Both the position numbers and the translations under genes were made by a program. Positions 9,501 through 18,324 of a stretch of DNA of 64,000 nt are shown here, piece after piece (the first letter of the stretch is position 1; every line of letters begins with the position of its first letter). The DNA is taken from contig JAAZBM010000014.1 of the NCBI GenBank assembly GCA_012513815.1, positions 502,309-566,308 on the forward strand, written 5' to 3'. Under the pieces are notes generated by a model. That model saw nothing but the letters and a program-made list of their open reading frames with translations, was not told the origin of the DNA and did not search any database. This DNA is from Candidatus Sumerlaeota bacterium (GTDB lineage: Bacteria > Sumerlaeota > Sumerlaeia > Sumerlaeales > Sumerlaeaceae).

Positions 9501-11462
9501 TTTGGCAGCCTCAATGGCAGATGCATAAATTACGGACTTGCCCAAGTTAGCGCCAACTGTGCCACCGATATTGGTCAGACCGCTTATATCCACGCCGGTT
9601 GACGCAAAGTTATCAATATTAGCTTTAGCATCATTCTTACCAATCAAACTACCGACGAACTCTTCGCCTGTGACCGAGCCGGCTGTAACACTGCAATCAA
9701 CAACCTCAGCGCCCGTAGACGTACCGGCGAGTACACCAACATTGTTCTTGCCCACAATCGTCGGATTATCAAATTTGATTGACTTCACAGTCGCGTTCTT
9801 GCCCAAAGCCGCAAACAAGCCCTGATCATTAGCGGCCGCGGCGTCAATCGTCAGTCCCGAGATTGTGTGTCCGTTACCTTCGAAATAACCCGTGAAAGGT
9901 TTGGAGGCACTCCCGATAGGACTGAAGTTCTCAATCGTGCTGAGATCCAAATCTTGAGTCAAAACAAAGAAGCCGTTCATCGACGGAGCAACCGTTGTAA
10001 CCAAGTCATTAACGCTCGTGATTTCCTTGTAGAAGATTGCGCGAACAGTCTGATTACGCGTCATTGCGACAGTCGTCACAAGCTCGTTCGCAACCACGAC
10101 ATCGCCCTCCCAGCGCAAGAACTTCGCGCCATCCTTGGGCTTCGCGGTCAGAGTAACAGATGTTCCTACAGCATACGTCTCTTGGTCTTCTTCAAGCATC
10201 GGGTCAACTTCAACGGTACCAAAACCCCCGGGAACCAGCACAAACAAATTGAATGCGGCGCCACCCTCACCCATCATACGCAGAGTAGGATAGCCCTGAT
10301 TCATACCTGTGCGTGGAAAATCCCAAACCGTAACAAAATCATAACCTTCATAAGTATAAACCTTCTTCATCTGAAGATCGGTCTTCGCAGCGCCACCATC
10401 TGACAAAACGAGACCGGACAGATGCAAATCCCAATAAGAGGCAGTAACCGTTTGCGTGTCATCACCAACGCCAACCAGACCACCGGTGTTGGCGCCGCTA
10501 TTCTTGATGGTGCAAGCCGCATAGGACTTATCAACTTGAGCGCTCTGGGACATCATACCAACCAAACCGCCGGCAGTATCCGTTGCAGTCAATGGAGAAA
10601 CCGCATAGCAATTATCAATCCTGCCACCAATCGCCGAACCAACCAAACCGCCAACAACAGCACCCGAAATAGTCCCAACGCTATAGCTCTTGCTCAGCGT
10701 ACCCTTGTTCGTACCGACAATACCACCAACGATACCATCTGTCGCTATGGGCAACGAGGTCGATGTATCCGAAACGATAGCGGTTGTCTCATTCAAACCA
10801 ATCAAGCCACCCACCGTCGCTTGGTCACCGGCGCCAGTCAGCGTCAGTCCTTCATCTTCACCATCGGCCTCGGCATAGCAATTATAAACCAACCCTTTGT
10901 TCACGCCAATCAATGTGCCGGCGGCAACTCCATCTGCGGGGCTCCCGGGAGCAACCGTGACATGCTTCAAACCGACACTCGCGACAGTACCCGACTCGCC
11001 AACACACCCAAACAAACCCAGTTGAGGATTGTTGCCGGAAAGTGTCAAATCAACGATACTGTTATGATTTCCAACAAAGGCGCCAAGAAAGGGTTTTTCC
11101 TCGTTGCCAATAGGAGGAAAACCATTCTCCCATTCTGCAGTCGGAGAGGTATCGATATCCTGCGTCATCAGGAAGTACTTGCCTTCCGTAGAGATGTCCT
11201 CTGTCTCCGTAGTCGTATACTCAGACAACCACACAAGGTGATTGACGGTGCTCATCAAATACGGGCTGGCCTCGGTGCCTGCGCCTGGAGGAATAACAGC
11301 AGTCTGAGCCATCGCTCCTGCACTAAGCAACAAGCTGCCCCCAACTGCAACCAGACTGATCAGAATGCGGGAAAATAATCCCTTGCGGCGAGATACTGAC
11401 AATTCGCCTTCTTCTTGGTGACGCGACTGATAATCGGTCGTTCCTGCGAACAAACTATTCAT
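3585..11462 (-). CDS. giant secreted adhesin-like protein: GLUG-motif repeats, InlB B-type repeats, PEGA-like/CARDB-like C-terminus
   Basis: 2625 aa; signal-like N-terminus; dozens of GGLVG.N.G motifs; VTLTAKPKDGAKFLRWEGDV (InlB_B-like) repeats; CARDB-like C-terminal domain. Confidence 0.88.
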   Translation of the reverse strand: MNSLFAGTTDYQSRHQEEGELSVSRRKGLFSRILISLVAVGGSLLLSAGAMAQTAVIPPGAGTEASPYLMSTVNHLVWLSEYTTTETEDISTEGKYFLMTQDIDTSPTAEWENGFPPIGNEEKPFLGAFVGNHNSIVDLTLSGNNPQLGLFGCVGESGTVASVGLKHVTVAPGSPADGVAAGTLIGVNKGLVYNCYAEADGEDEGLTLTGAGDQATVGGLIGLNETTAIVSDTSTSLPIATDGIVGGIVGTNKGTLSKSYSVGTISGAVVGGLVGSAIGGRIDNCYAVSPLTATDTAGGLVGMMSQSAQVDKSYAACTIKNSGANTGGLVGVGDDTQTVTASYWDLHLSGLVLSDGGAAKTDLQMKKVYTYEGYDFVTVWDFPRTGMNQGYPTLRMMGEGGAAFNLFVLVPGGFGTVEVDPMLEEDQETYAVGTSVTLTAKPKDGAKFLRWEGDVVVANELVTTVAMTRNQTVRAIFYKEITSVNDLVTTVAPSMNGFFVLTQDLDLSTIENFSPIGSASKPFTGYFEGNGHTISGLTIDAAAANDQGLFAALGKNATVKSIKFDNPTIVGKNNVGVLAGTSTGAEVVDCSVTAGSVTGEEFVGSLIGKNDAKANIDNFASTGVDISGLTNIGGTVGANLGKSVIYASAIEAAKLSASGFDSFIGGSVGLNDGSYIFGLSTLNGEIDGFNTNGGAVAHNTNGGEVLQIASDMAVSGYDYTGGLIGLNEGNVLETTVTGNVLGHSYVGGLIGSNATGTSVAICRSFGQVDGQNYVGGLIGDNFGGVQYAFAIGEVTGDDTVGGLIGSNAGDLSDVYAMGSPWGDSYVGGLVGYQDAGTIERAYAAGRLSEGGVYSGGLIGANNGGKVIDCYWNTETTQRDNSEGGIGVTSEEMKSAATFANWDFEDVWSISEGNSFPYFDFSIEPLWFKTFVTGTPGCSVQIIGPPDAKYQLGMELTLIALPAEGTIFRGWRGDVSDSLSSQTTIKIDNHKVVTAIFSKTYEIWTLDDLQNLPEADLNGKYLVMADIDASETRNWNDGLGFAPIGKNSSFTGILDGQGFTVSNMYIDRSEEEYAGLFASLSGRAEVSNYNLRSFKVCGSRYVGALAGVADNSTVTSCTATDLEVTGSYNYNTGSYFAGIGGLIGFNSGVLTDSEVGGKVNALDNYSYVGGLVGWDAGLLVNVRSLAEVSGFMKQSYVGGLTGYEGGKVSSASVVSSIHGGYCTGGLIGSTSAQARVSEVSARCSVDTRGEETTGALSAGGLIGLNYGTVSGALADGSVESLDGQPNAYWGGLIGYNGGPVEDAWSSGTVFANSNLGGLIGVNVADVKNCHSETSVLGDAEGAYAGGLIGLNSGSVASCYAVEDVFGGTSVGGLMGDNSGKVSSCVAKGSIVGEDQTGGLVGANSGSIMTSFASGLVAGVDYVGGFVGENMPSSEITNCYATGSVKGADYIGGFVGSNGASASLTSVYSIGPCTSTIIGSNMGGLVGANAGVVTSGYWDVNTSKLIVSAGGVGVETEKMKQQASFVGFDFEEVWGIDENLTYPYLQAKVVPQPTGTFTLDVVIVGDGAVTLDPEETAYDAGTLVELTAVPDNEQTFFKGWEGPVIGDKKSATVKVLMDSDKTVQANFVKINEIYYLSDLVAIGNGNMNEYYRLMRDLDASISSTTSIMPLGSAEKQFAGYFDGNGKAIKNLSIAGSESEYAGLFGVTGTESEIFDLALENLSVDGSTSTTAVGMLVGVNGGTINRVSVNGSVSGNAQVGGLAGANYGLIENCFARGEVKGDAQTGGLVGNNCGQILTSYAATQLTGSAIGGLVGTVAEDKSYVPKNSYWDKTFSGSSVSAAGTGYTTEEMRTTSNYLDWDFENIWERSNALNDGYPVLRKLTEIGYAQVMLEPEEAREAGARWIINETEYESGEVVAIPTKQVVSVSFKDVPGWKTPDAQGVIAYAGETKVWTRTYVKQFGSLRVLLQPDAVSALGARWYCGGKEYKSGDIIYNLPAASTCTLTFKSIEGWNAPAEAVVTIEKDTVLTYNGVYEEIPAGAVKVTLAPKEAIEQGAKWAIDGGKWQDSGAYIRYVTVGSHAITFKAIDGWNVPPEQTIYVEKGKTVSMIVSYTRLLDMKLISSQFSSGVDAAIAPGEAVDLNWKINANAQVDVPFWCEVFASKTGGFDQMRFGTAVTSSYLADGAAKGDQTLEAANPLTLKAVPDGVYTLVPSINRGSISGRVDEYSFVNNWLPIAGKRLHVKNPKVPSCDLEMLETIAYEIDKNNPTRVLVTGTIRNNGPDDLDRSGAWIEGFYGTMTAEATLMPQGSMGNGFLVQNLPAGETYDFALTGYVPTGVATRGVCVMVDSTDIVPETNETNNNCGVFYDPSILPAPAENNIDLAVIDFAIDEKQVAPAQVAPGEKLSYDVTVLNKGTAMPEGDIWLEVFASRDGGVSFVGGSTAVWSQKITPPALGQSAVYSLEKPINAIGDGMYTLVAVVNRKGAGDNPGDITPWDNRMASADGRISLSTPVDAAANVNLVWSEGPVFTQVGNKMTVSGTIKNTGTSKSGIFWTEVYTGTQQYSTGYYFRDKVIAGGVRCAGLAPGETQEISVTGSVAAGKVIGALIDCTDLVPETDETDNYDYSALTE

Positions 11463-11711
11463 GCTCGAACTCCACGGGTTTTCAATTTAATTTCTCATGT
11501 ACTTACTAATACTAATATATGTTATAGCAAATTTCGGGGTGAAAATGCCACCCAAAATGTCGTTTTTAATTTTTTTTCTGCTATTAACACATTTTTTCTT
11601 ACAACTCTGTCATCCAAAAGCGACTCTTGCCTAAACTTTTCTATCAATTCCACAAAAAGAAAGCGCCTGACTTGAGGTCAAACGCTCTATAAACAAGACC
11701 CAAATCAAACA

Positions 11712-12110
11712 CTATTCAATCTTATCCGGCTTCGATGGCGTGGGAGCCTCTTCAGACTTGAGACGATTAAGCTCCTCAAGTAACTCATCCTGTGCCGAAT
11801 GTCCCGCCCGCGGATTTCGCGGAACGCCAACGCCGGTGTCAGCCAGTTTATTCAACTTCTCACGTGTCTGACGAGCAACGGCCTCACGCACCGCGCGAGC
11901 CTCATCCTCAGTCAGTAAGCCCTTGCGCTTCATATCCAGCACATCCTGAACACTCATCCCAAGATTCAAATCAAGGGACGACCGACGTGCCCGACGACGC
12001 AAAAGACCCATCAACAAATAAAAGAGAATCAACAAACACAACAGTATAAAAGCAAAAATATAAAAGTTTTGCATTGACTCCATAGGACGATACTCCATAA
12101 TTCTTTGCAC
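11712..12110 (-). CDS. small membrane protein with charged cytoplasmic tail (SHOCT-like MKRKGLLTEDEA)
   Basis: One TM (FYIFAFILLCLLILFYLLMGLL) then charged helix; start may be internal Met (MQNFYIF). Confidence 0.6.
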   Translation of the reverse strand: MQRIMEYRPMESMQNFYIFAFILLCLLILFYLLMGLLRRRARRSSLDLNLGMSVQDVLDMKRKGLLTEDEARAVREAVARQTREKLNKLADTGVGVPRNPRAGHSAQDELLEELNRLKSEEAPTPSKPDKIE

Positions 12111-12147
12111 TATTATCTACTATGCACTACACCGAATATTGGTCATG

Positions 12148-14619
12148 TTATTCCGGCCGATCGACAGTCACACGCACCGTATCCGCACGCCCCTTGTCAT
12201 CTGTCACCCGAATAAGATAATTCCCAGCCTTCGGAATCCACCACTGTTCATCATCGGGGGAACCATGCGCAATCAGAACATCATTCGCAAACCACCAAAC
12301 CTCCGTCGCACCCAAAGGATAATTCGCCTTGAGCAGTATCTTTTGCATACTGCCGGCACGCGAATAGTCCTCGATATACTGACCATCCGGCACGGGCGAA
12401 ATGATTCGAGGATGCTCCGCACGCTGAAACGAGACACAATCCGGGCTATGTTGCGGACGCGTGTCAACACCCTGCACCTTCAAAAATGACTGAACCTGAA
12501 CAGGCCAGAAAGACACACACTTCCACTCCGTAGCCTTGCCCGCCATACACTTGTCGCAAACCTCAAATCCTGTTGCGGCATCAACCAATATCTTGCGATG
12601 CAACGAACACGACCGAGGCAACAATAACGTCTTGCCATCGTCATCAACGATTGCGTCACCTGTATCAAGCGACGAACACAAACCTCTATTGACGGGCAAC
12701 CCACTCTCCGCGCACAGACTGACACTACGCAAACCAGACGTCGGCTTAAAAGGCCAATTCCCCCCATGATGCGAAGAACGCAATTGCAAAGCCTGAACAA
12801 TCTCAAGCGCAACCGGAGCCGCCACGGATGCACCCACAAGTGCGCGGCTCGGTTTCGAATCATAGTTCCCTAACCAAACGCCAACCGTATAATATTTCTC
12901 TGTAGCGATTGTCCAAGCATCACGATAATCAGAACTCGTCCCCGTTTTCCATGCGACATTTTTCAGCCCACTCAAATTCGGCGCAAACTCATCAGGCTGG
13001 CGCAACGACATATCACTCAGCGCACGCAACACAAACCAAGAACTCCCGCTATGCTTCAACCCTGCCAAAGGCAAATACTTTCCTGAATCATCGAACGACC
13101 AACTCCGAGGCACAAAACCTGCCTCCGGGACGGGATCCTCACTACAGATGCGCCACGGACGCCACTCACCGCCTCGAGAAAACATCGCATACGCATTGGT
13201 CAAATCAAGCAACCGCACACCACAACTCCCAATCACCAACGACAACCCATACCGGTCTGTCTTCCCGTTGATACTCGTCAACCCGACAGAGCGCAAAAAA
13301 CCTACGATGGGCACAATCCCAATCTTCTGCAAAACCTCAACCGCCGGGATATTCAGCGACCATGCCAGCGCCTTGTCGGCACGCACCAGCCCCTGATAAT
13401 TCCGATGAAAATTCTCCGGCACATAACCTGCCCAACTCATGGGAACATCGGACAAAACCGTCTGCGGCAAGAGTACCCCCGCATCAAAAGCATATCCATA
13501 AATCAACGGTTTCAGCGCAGAACCCGGAGACCGAATCGCGAGCGCGCCATTGACCTGACCATAATTCTTATTGTCATAATCGACCGACCCGACCAACGCA
13601 AGAACATTGCCTGTCGAATTCTCAATCACGACAACACTGCCATTCGTCACGCCCCGAGGCAACAACCCACGAACAGCGTCATGCAACTTCGACTCCGCCA
13701 AATGCTGAATATCCAAATCCAAGGTCGTGCTCATGCGCGTCACACGGGGATAACGGCTGTGAACCATATCCGTAAAATGCGGCGCCTCGCGAGGCAGCGG
13801 ACTCTGAGTGATGACCGGAACCGAAGCCTTCGCCGAACGCAACGCCGACTCATCAATCAAGCCATCGCGATACATCAAATCCAAAACATGATTCCGACGA
13901 ACCAGACTCCCGCTCAAATTCCTGTCCGGACGCAACCGCGACGGAGACTGCGGGAGACCGGCAAGCAGCGCCGATTCAGGCAAATCCAAATCCTTGGCCG
14001 AGACGCCAAAATACCGATACGCGGCCGCCTCGATTCCCTGAATATTGCCACCATACGGAGCATTGGACAAGTACAACGACAAAATCTCATCCTTACTCAG
14101 TTGCCGCTCCAGTCGCAACGCCCGCCATATTTGACGAAGCTTCCACTTGAGAGTTCTACCGGATTTCTCTTGGTCAAGCATCACAGCTTGCATCGTCAAA
14201 GTGCTGGCACCACTCACGATTCTCCCACGCATCAAATTCGTTCGAAAAGCTCGGAGAAAAGCGAGATAATCCACACCGCCATGACTCCGAAATCGCTTAT
14301 CCTCGACAGCCAAAGTTGCCTGCACAACCCACGGCGAAACATCATTCTCTGCCACCGGAATCCGCCACCGCTCATCGGTCGCAAGATAGGAACGCAACAA
14401 ACGCCCGTGACGGTCAAACAAACTGCTGGAAGTATTATACCCATAAAGGCTGTCGACATCTATCGGGGGACCATAACGAACGGCGAGCGCAAGCGCAACC
14501 CAGAGCACCAGAAACAGAGCAACCAAAACGCCTGAAAAAATGCCGACGCTCTTCAACAAACGATGCTTACACCGACCCGAGCCAATCAAACGAGAATTAC
14601 CCAAAAAATACAAACCCAA
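12148..14619 (-). CDS. pbpC: penicillin-binding protein 1C (glycosyltransferase/transpeptidase)
   Basis: TM, transglycosylase motifs (VEDKRFRSHGGVDYLAFLRA; GASTLTMQ), transpeptidase motifs (SPGSALKPLIYGYAFD; KTGTSSDYRDAWT), C-terminal BiPBP_C-like domain. Confidence 0.93.
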   Translation of the reverse strand: MGLYFLGNSRLIGSGRCKHRLLKSVGIFSGVLVALFLVLWVALALAVRYGPPIDVDSLYGYNTSSSLFDRHGRLLRSYLATDERWRIPVAENDVSPWVVQATLAVEDKRFRSHGGVDYLAFLRAFRTNLMRGRIVSGASTLTMQAVMLDQEKSGRTLKWKLRQIWRALRLERQLSKDEILSLYLSNAPYGGNIQGIEAAAYRYFGVSAKDLDLPESALLAGLPQSPSRLRPDRNLSGSLVRRNHVLDLMYRDGLIDESALRSAKASVPVITQSPLPREAPHFTDMVHSRYPRVTRMSTTLDLDIQHLAESKLHDAVRGLLPRGVTNGSVVVIENSTGNVLALVGSVDYDNKNYGQVNGALAIRSPGSALKPLIYGYAFDAGVLLPQTVLSDVPMSWAGYVPENFHRNYQGLVRADKALAWSLNIPAVEVLQKIGIVPIVGFLRSVGLTSINGKTDRYGLSLVIGSCGVRLLDLTNAYAMFSRGGEWRPWRICSEDPVPEAGFVPRSWSFDDSGKYLPLAGLKHSGSSWFVLRALSDMSLRQPDEFAPNLSGLKNVAWKTGTSSDYRDAWTIATEKYYTVGVWLGNYDSKPSRALVGASVAAPVALEIVQALQLRSSHHGGNWPFKPTSGLRSVSLCAESGLPVNRGLCSSLDTGDAIVDDDGKTLLLPRSCSLHRKILVDAATGFEVCDKCMAGKATEWKCVSFWPVQVQSFLKVQGVDTRPQHSPDCVSFQRAEHPRIISPVPDGQYIEDYSRAGSMQKILLKANYPLGATEVWWFANDVLIAHGSPDDEQWWIPKAGNYLIRVTDDKGRADTVRVTVDRPE

Positions 14620-14676
14620 TATTTCAATATATCCTTAATACATCAGCTATAAAAAAAAGACTATGAATCAGCAGTT

Positions 14677-15468
14677 TTGACGGTTCTTTTTGAACCCGAT
14701 AATTGCAAGAAAGTGATGTCTCCAACCATGTCTCCGTTGCCAAAGCAAATCGCCGAACTCGCAAGGAAAGCGCTCGACCCTGAACTAACCAAAACACCGG
14801 CAACCGCATTCATCGAAGCACTGGCTCACAGAGGAACGGGAATCTGTACGCTCGTCCAAAACAACCACGGACTGACCGAAGATGAACTCCGGTCTGCGTT
14901 TGCGAAAACCGCCGATCTCCTCTCTGCCATCGAAGACGAACTCGCCAAGACAAAACATAAGGACGCACCTCAAAAATCGAAAGCTTCCACCGCTCTATAT
15001 AAAGGGTTTTCGCGCAGCGAACTCGAACCGTTCGTCGACACCCAAGCGGCCGGACAAATCGCAAACGCCTTCGCGGCCGTAGACGGAGCCTGCAAAGGAA
15101 ATCCCGGACCCGCGGGCATTGGCGGCGTTCTCGAGACGACCGACGGCAAACAAATCGCGAGAATCTCTCAAGCCATTGGCAACCAAACAAACAACATTGC
15201 CGAATACACGGCGTTCATCACACTGCTTCAAACGGCCGCCTCACTCAACATCAAAAGGCTCCAAGTGCAAAGCGACAGCGAACTGATGGTCAAACAAATC
15301 AACGGCATTTACAAAGTCAAAAACGCGAACATTTTCCCGCTCATCAAGCAAGTCAACCAGCTCATGCAGCAATTCGAATCGGTCAAAATCATCCATGTCC
15401 CACGTGAGAAAAACGCGCTTGCCGACGCGCTCAGCACATGGTGCTTGGAGAAGAATCCGGACGCCTGA
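14677..15468 (+). CDS. RNase HI family (reverse transcriptase-like) protein
   Basis: DGACKGNPGPAGIGGVL, NIAEYTAFITLLQ, QSDSELMVKQING, REKNALADALS; start may be ATG 14716. Confidence 0.9.
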   Translation: MTVLFEPDNCKKVMSPTMSPLPKQIAELARKALDPELTKTPATAFIEALAHRGTGICTLVQNNHGLTEDELRSAFAKTADLLSAIEDELAKTKHKDAPQKSKASTALYKGFSRSELEPFVDTQAAGQIANAFAAVDGACKGNPGPAGIGGVLETTDGKQIARISQAIGNQTNNIAEYTAFITLLQTAASLNIKRLQVQSDSELMVKQINGIYKVKNANIFPLIKQVNQLMQQFESVKIIHVPREKNALADALSTWCLEKNPDA

Positions 15469-15470
15469 CT

Positions 15471-16652
15471 ATGACCTTATCATCATCCGAACCCGGCGAA
15501 GATGCCCTCGGATGGCTTCACATCCGACTGACACCAAATCTGACGCGAACACACTTTCATCAGTTGGCGCGCCGATTCGGTTCCCCCGCATATGTCTTCG
15601 GAGCGGTCCCGGAACAAATCACGGAACTCAAGGGTTTCGCCCCTGAACTCGCGAGAGCTGTCGTCAACGCCAACACTCTCATGCGTGACGAAGTCAAAAA
15701 AGAACTTGAACGAATGGACAGGCTCGGTGTCAAACTTCTCTCCGAGGAAGACGACGACTACCCCGTCAATCTTGCCAACTCGAACTCCCCTCCCCCGCTA
15801 ATCTATGTCAGAGGGACACTCGACAAAAAGCGCGACCAGTGCGCCCTCGCCGTCATCGGCACGCGCACACCCACACAGTACGGCATCACCATTACGGAGC
15901 AACTCGTCAAACCCATCGCCGCCCGAGGTATAACCATCGTCAGTGGTATGGCCATCGGCCTTGACGGAATCGCCCACAAAGCAACCCTCAGCGCAAAAGG
16001 GCGAACCATCGCGATTCTCGGAACAGGCCTCGGGCGTTGCTATCCGGCCAGCCACAAAAAACTCGCCGAAACAATCATCGCCGAAAACGGCGCAATCATC
16101 AGCGAGTATCCGATGGAGACAACATCCGCCTTTGCCCAAATCACCTTCCCCGAAAGAAATCAAGTCATCGCGGCGATGTCGCTGGGAGTCCTTGTCGTCG
16201 AAGCAAAGGAAAATTCCGGAACGATGATTACGGTCAAGGCGGCGCTCGAAGAAAACAGAACCGTATTTGCCGTTCCCGGTGATATCAACAGGGAAAACTC
16301 GCAAGGGACAAATGCGCTCATCGCGGCCGGAGCCAAGCTAACACAGCACGCCACGGACATCTTTGACGAGATGGCGGAACCAATCGCGCGACTCCTCAAT
16401 AATAATACCAAACCGCAACAAACAAAAACTATGGACAATACCATATCCGAAATGGTGCTGGAAACACTGACGCGAGAAGAAAAGATCATCCTCGATATCC
16501 TCAGACACGAACCGGCGCACATCGACGTCATCAGGGATCGTGCCGCTCCCCAAGGCATCCCGCCGAGAATCGTCCCCAACATCCTGATGGAACTCGAACT
16601 CAAAGAACTCATCAGCATGATGCCCGGAAAAATTTATACAACAAAAATCTGA
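15471..16652 (+). CDS. dprA: DNA processing protein DprA
   Basis: ALAVIGTRTPTQYGITITEQL, SGMAIGLDGIAHKATL, TIAILGTGLGRCYPASHKKLAE, FPERNQVIAAMS; ATG 2 nt after the rnh stop. Confidence 0.94.
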   Translation: MTLSSSEPGEDALGWLHIRLTPNLTRTHFHQLARRFGSPAYVFGAVPEQITELKGFAPELARAVVNANTLMRDEVKKELERMDRLGVKLLSEEDDDYPVNLANSNSPPPLIYVRGTLDKKRDQCALAVIGTRTPTQYGITITEQLVKPIAARGITIVSGMAIGLDGIAHKATLSAKGRTIAILGTGLGRCYPASHKKLAETIIAENGAIISEYPMETTSAFAQITFPERNQVIAAMSLGVLVVEAKENSGTMITVKAALEENRTVFAVPGDINRENSQGTNALIAAGAKLTQHATDIFDEMAEPIARLLNNNTKPQQTKTMDNTISEMVLETLTREEKIILDILRHEPAHIDVIRDRAAPQGIPPRIVPNILMELELKELISMMPGKIYTTKI

Positions 16653-16671
16653 CAAAACAATATTATCCATA

Positions 16672-18174
16672 TTGCAGCACAAAATACGAAGAATGAAGAA
16701 CACTATGAAAATCAAGAGTACTCTTTTTGCTATGACTATTGTCTTTTCTACAGTTAATGTTATAAGCCTCGAAGCGGCAACCCCAAAAGACTGGAATTTC
16801 ACCGTCGACACCGCCATCAAAGGCGGACTTCCCTCAATCTCGGGAGAAACAAAGGGCGATGCGAAGGGCCTCGATTATGAAATTGTCAAATGCCTGAAAG
16901 ACGGCACCACACAACCCCTGACGAAGGCCTCTCTGCCGCCGGCCAAATCAATGAAACTCGAAATGCCGTCCGTCGACAAAGAAACATTCATGAAGGTTTA
17001 TATCACCGAGCAGGGAACAACCGAACCCATTTTCGAATGGAGCACGTTTGTCGTACCCAACGGAACTGACATCATGAAACACAAGCCTGCCGCGGATTAC
17101 GCCAAGCCGAAAGACTTCAAGGAATTCTGGGACAAGGCTAAAAAGGAATTGGCGCAAGTCCAAGGCCAACCCGTCATGACAAGAATCCCCGAAAAGGATA
17201 CCGAAACCGGAATGTTCTGGCGCGTGGATGTTCCATCTGTCGCCGAGACAACGGTCTCCGCATGGTACTATGTGCCCAAGGACGCCTTTGACGCCGACGG
17301 CAAAGTCGTCAAGAAATATCCCGCCCTGCAAATCATGCCCGGCTACGGAGCCGAAGAGCCACCCTTCGACAGAACCAAAGAAGGCCTCATCACGCTCTCT
17401 GTCAATCCTCGCAACCACGGCCCATCCAGAGACTTCTGGGTATCCCCTGTTGACCACATGTGGTACAACATCGATCAACCCGAAAGCTACTACTATAAAC
17501 TTGCGTTCATGGACGGACTCAGATTCATTCATTTCCTCTTCGACCAACCCGAAGTCGACGCGAAACGCGTAGCAACTGAAGGCGGAAGCCAAGGCGGATT
17601 GTTCGCCATCGCAGTGGCAGCTCTCGAACCACGCATCGCCGCCGTATGCTCAAACGTCACGGCGTTCTCCTCATACGCCGACGGAATGACAATGGCAAGA
17701 ATCGGCCATCACACAAACTTCGCGAAGGTTTTCCGCGAAGAAAAAGACGCCGCTAAACTGAAAGTTAGGAAGCGCTCGCTGGCAATGACGGACGGAGCGA
17801 ATCTTGCCACAATGGTCAAATGCCCCACACAGATCAACATGGGCGACATTGACCCCGTATGTCCATACGTCGCCGGAATCGGCGTGCTCAACAGCCTAGC
17901 GTCCAAGAACAAAGAGTTCCACATCTACGCCAACACACCTCACGCTGTTCCCAATGAGATGAGAGCGAACAACGCCGCATGGCTCAAAAAGTACATCAAG
18001 CTCGGAACTGCCACGCCGGTCAAAAAGACCGATGTAAAAGTAACGGCAAAAAAGGATAAAGCAAAGAGCCAAGCCAAGAAGAATAACGCGAAGGCAAAGA
18101 CGACTAAGAAAGCCAAGAAAAAGGCAGTACCAACACCTTGCCCCTGTGAGAAATACAGACTCGGCGAAGAATAG
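16672..18174 (+). CDS. secreted acetylxylan esterase (AXE1)-family hydrolase with Lys/Ala-rich tail
   Basis: Signal peptide; ATEGGSQGGLFAIAVAALEPRIAAV nucleophile elbow; Lys-rich C-terminus. Start may be 16684 or 16696. Confidence 0.85.
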   Translation: MQHKIRRMKNTMKIKSTLFAMTIVFSTVNVISLEAATPKDWNFTVDTAIKGGLPSISGETKGDAKGLDYEIVKCLKDGTTQPLTKASLPPAKSMKLEMPSVDKETFMKVYITEQGTTEPIFEWSTFVVPNGTDIMKHKPAADYAKPKDFKEFWDKAKKELAQVQGQPVMTRIPEKDTETGMFWRVDVPSVAETTVSAWYYVPKDAFDADGKVVKKYPALQIMPGYGAEEPPFDRTKEGLITLSVNPRNHGPSRDFWVSPVDHMWYNIDQPESYYYKLAFMDGLRFIHFLFDQPEVDAKRVATEGGSQGGLFAIAVAALEPRIAAVCSNVTAFSSYADGMTMARIGHHTNFAKVFREEKDAAKLKVRKRSLAMTDGANLATMVKCPTQINMGDIDPVCPYVAGIGVLNSLASKNKEFHIYANTPHAVPNEMRANNAAWLKKYIKLGTATPVKKTDVKVTAKKDKAKSQAKKNNAKAKTTKKAKKKAVPTPCPCEKYRLGEE

Positions 18175-18194
18175 AATTCGGTCAATCAAGACGA

Positions 18195-18233
18195 ACGAGG
18201 ATACTCTGCAAACGCGAGTGTCCTCGTTTTTTT
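18195..18233 (+). terminator. rho-independent terminator
   Basis: cgaggatactc(18195-18205)/gagtgtcctcg(18215-18225) stem with one G-U, followed by ttttttt. Confidence 0.85.
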
Positions 18234-18324
18234 ATTCACCCTAACAAAATCAATATGTGCAGATTACCGACTGGATTGTATAGAGTAGAGTATAACATTA
18301 TCTTTACGAAAGACTCGAAAGTAT

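Noticed and set aside
5900-11000. Repetitive DNA that could mimic a CRISPR or satellite array
   Set aside because: Repeats are coding GLUG motifs (GGLVG.N.G) in one long frame with irregular spacing and no conserved direct repeat/spacer pattern.
10422-11378. 318-aa + strand ORF inside the GLUG giant
   Set aside because: Antisense shadow of GLUG repeats (T/N/Q/R-rich repetitive translation), no start signal or domain.
13405-14535. 376-aa + strand ORF over pbpC
   Set aside because: Antisense to clearly conserved PBP1C motifs.
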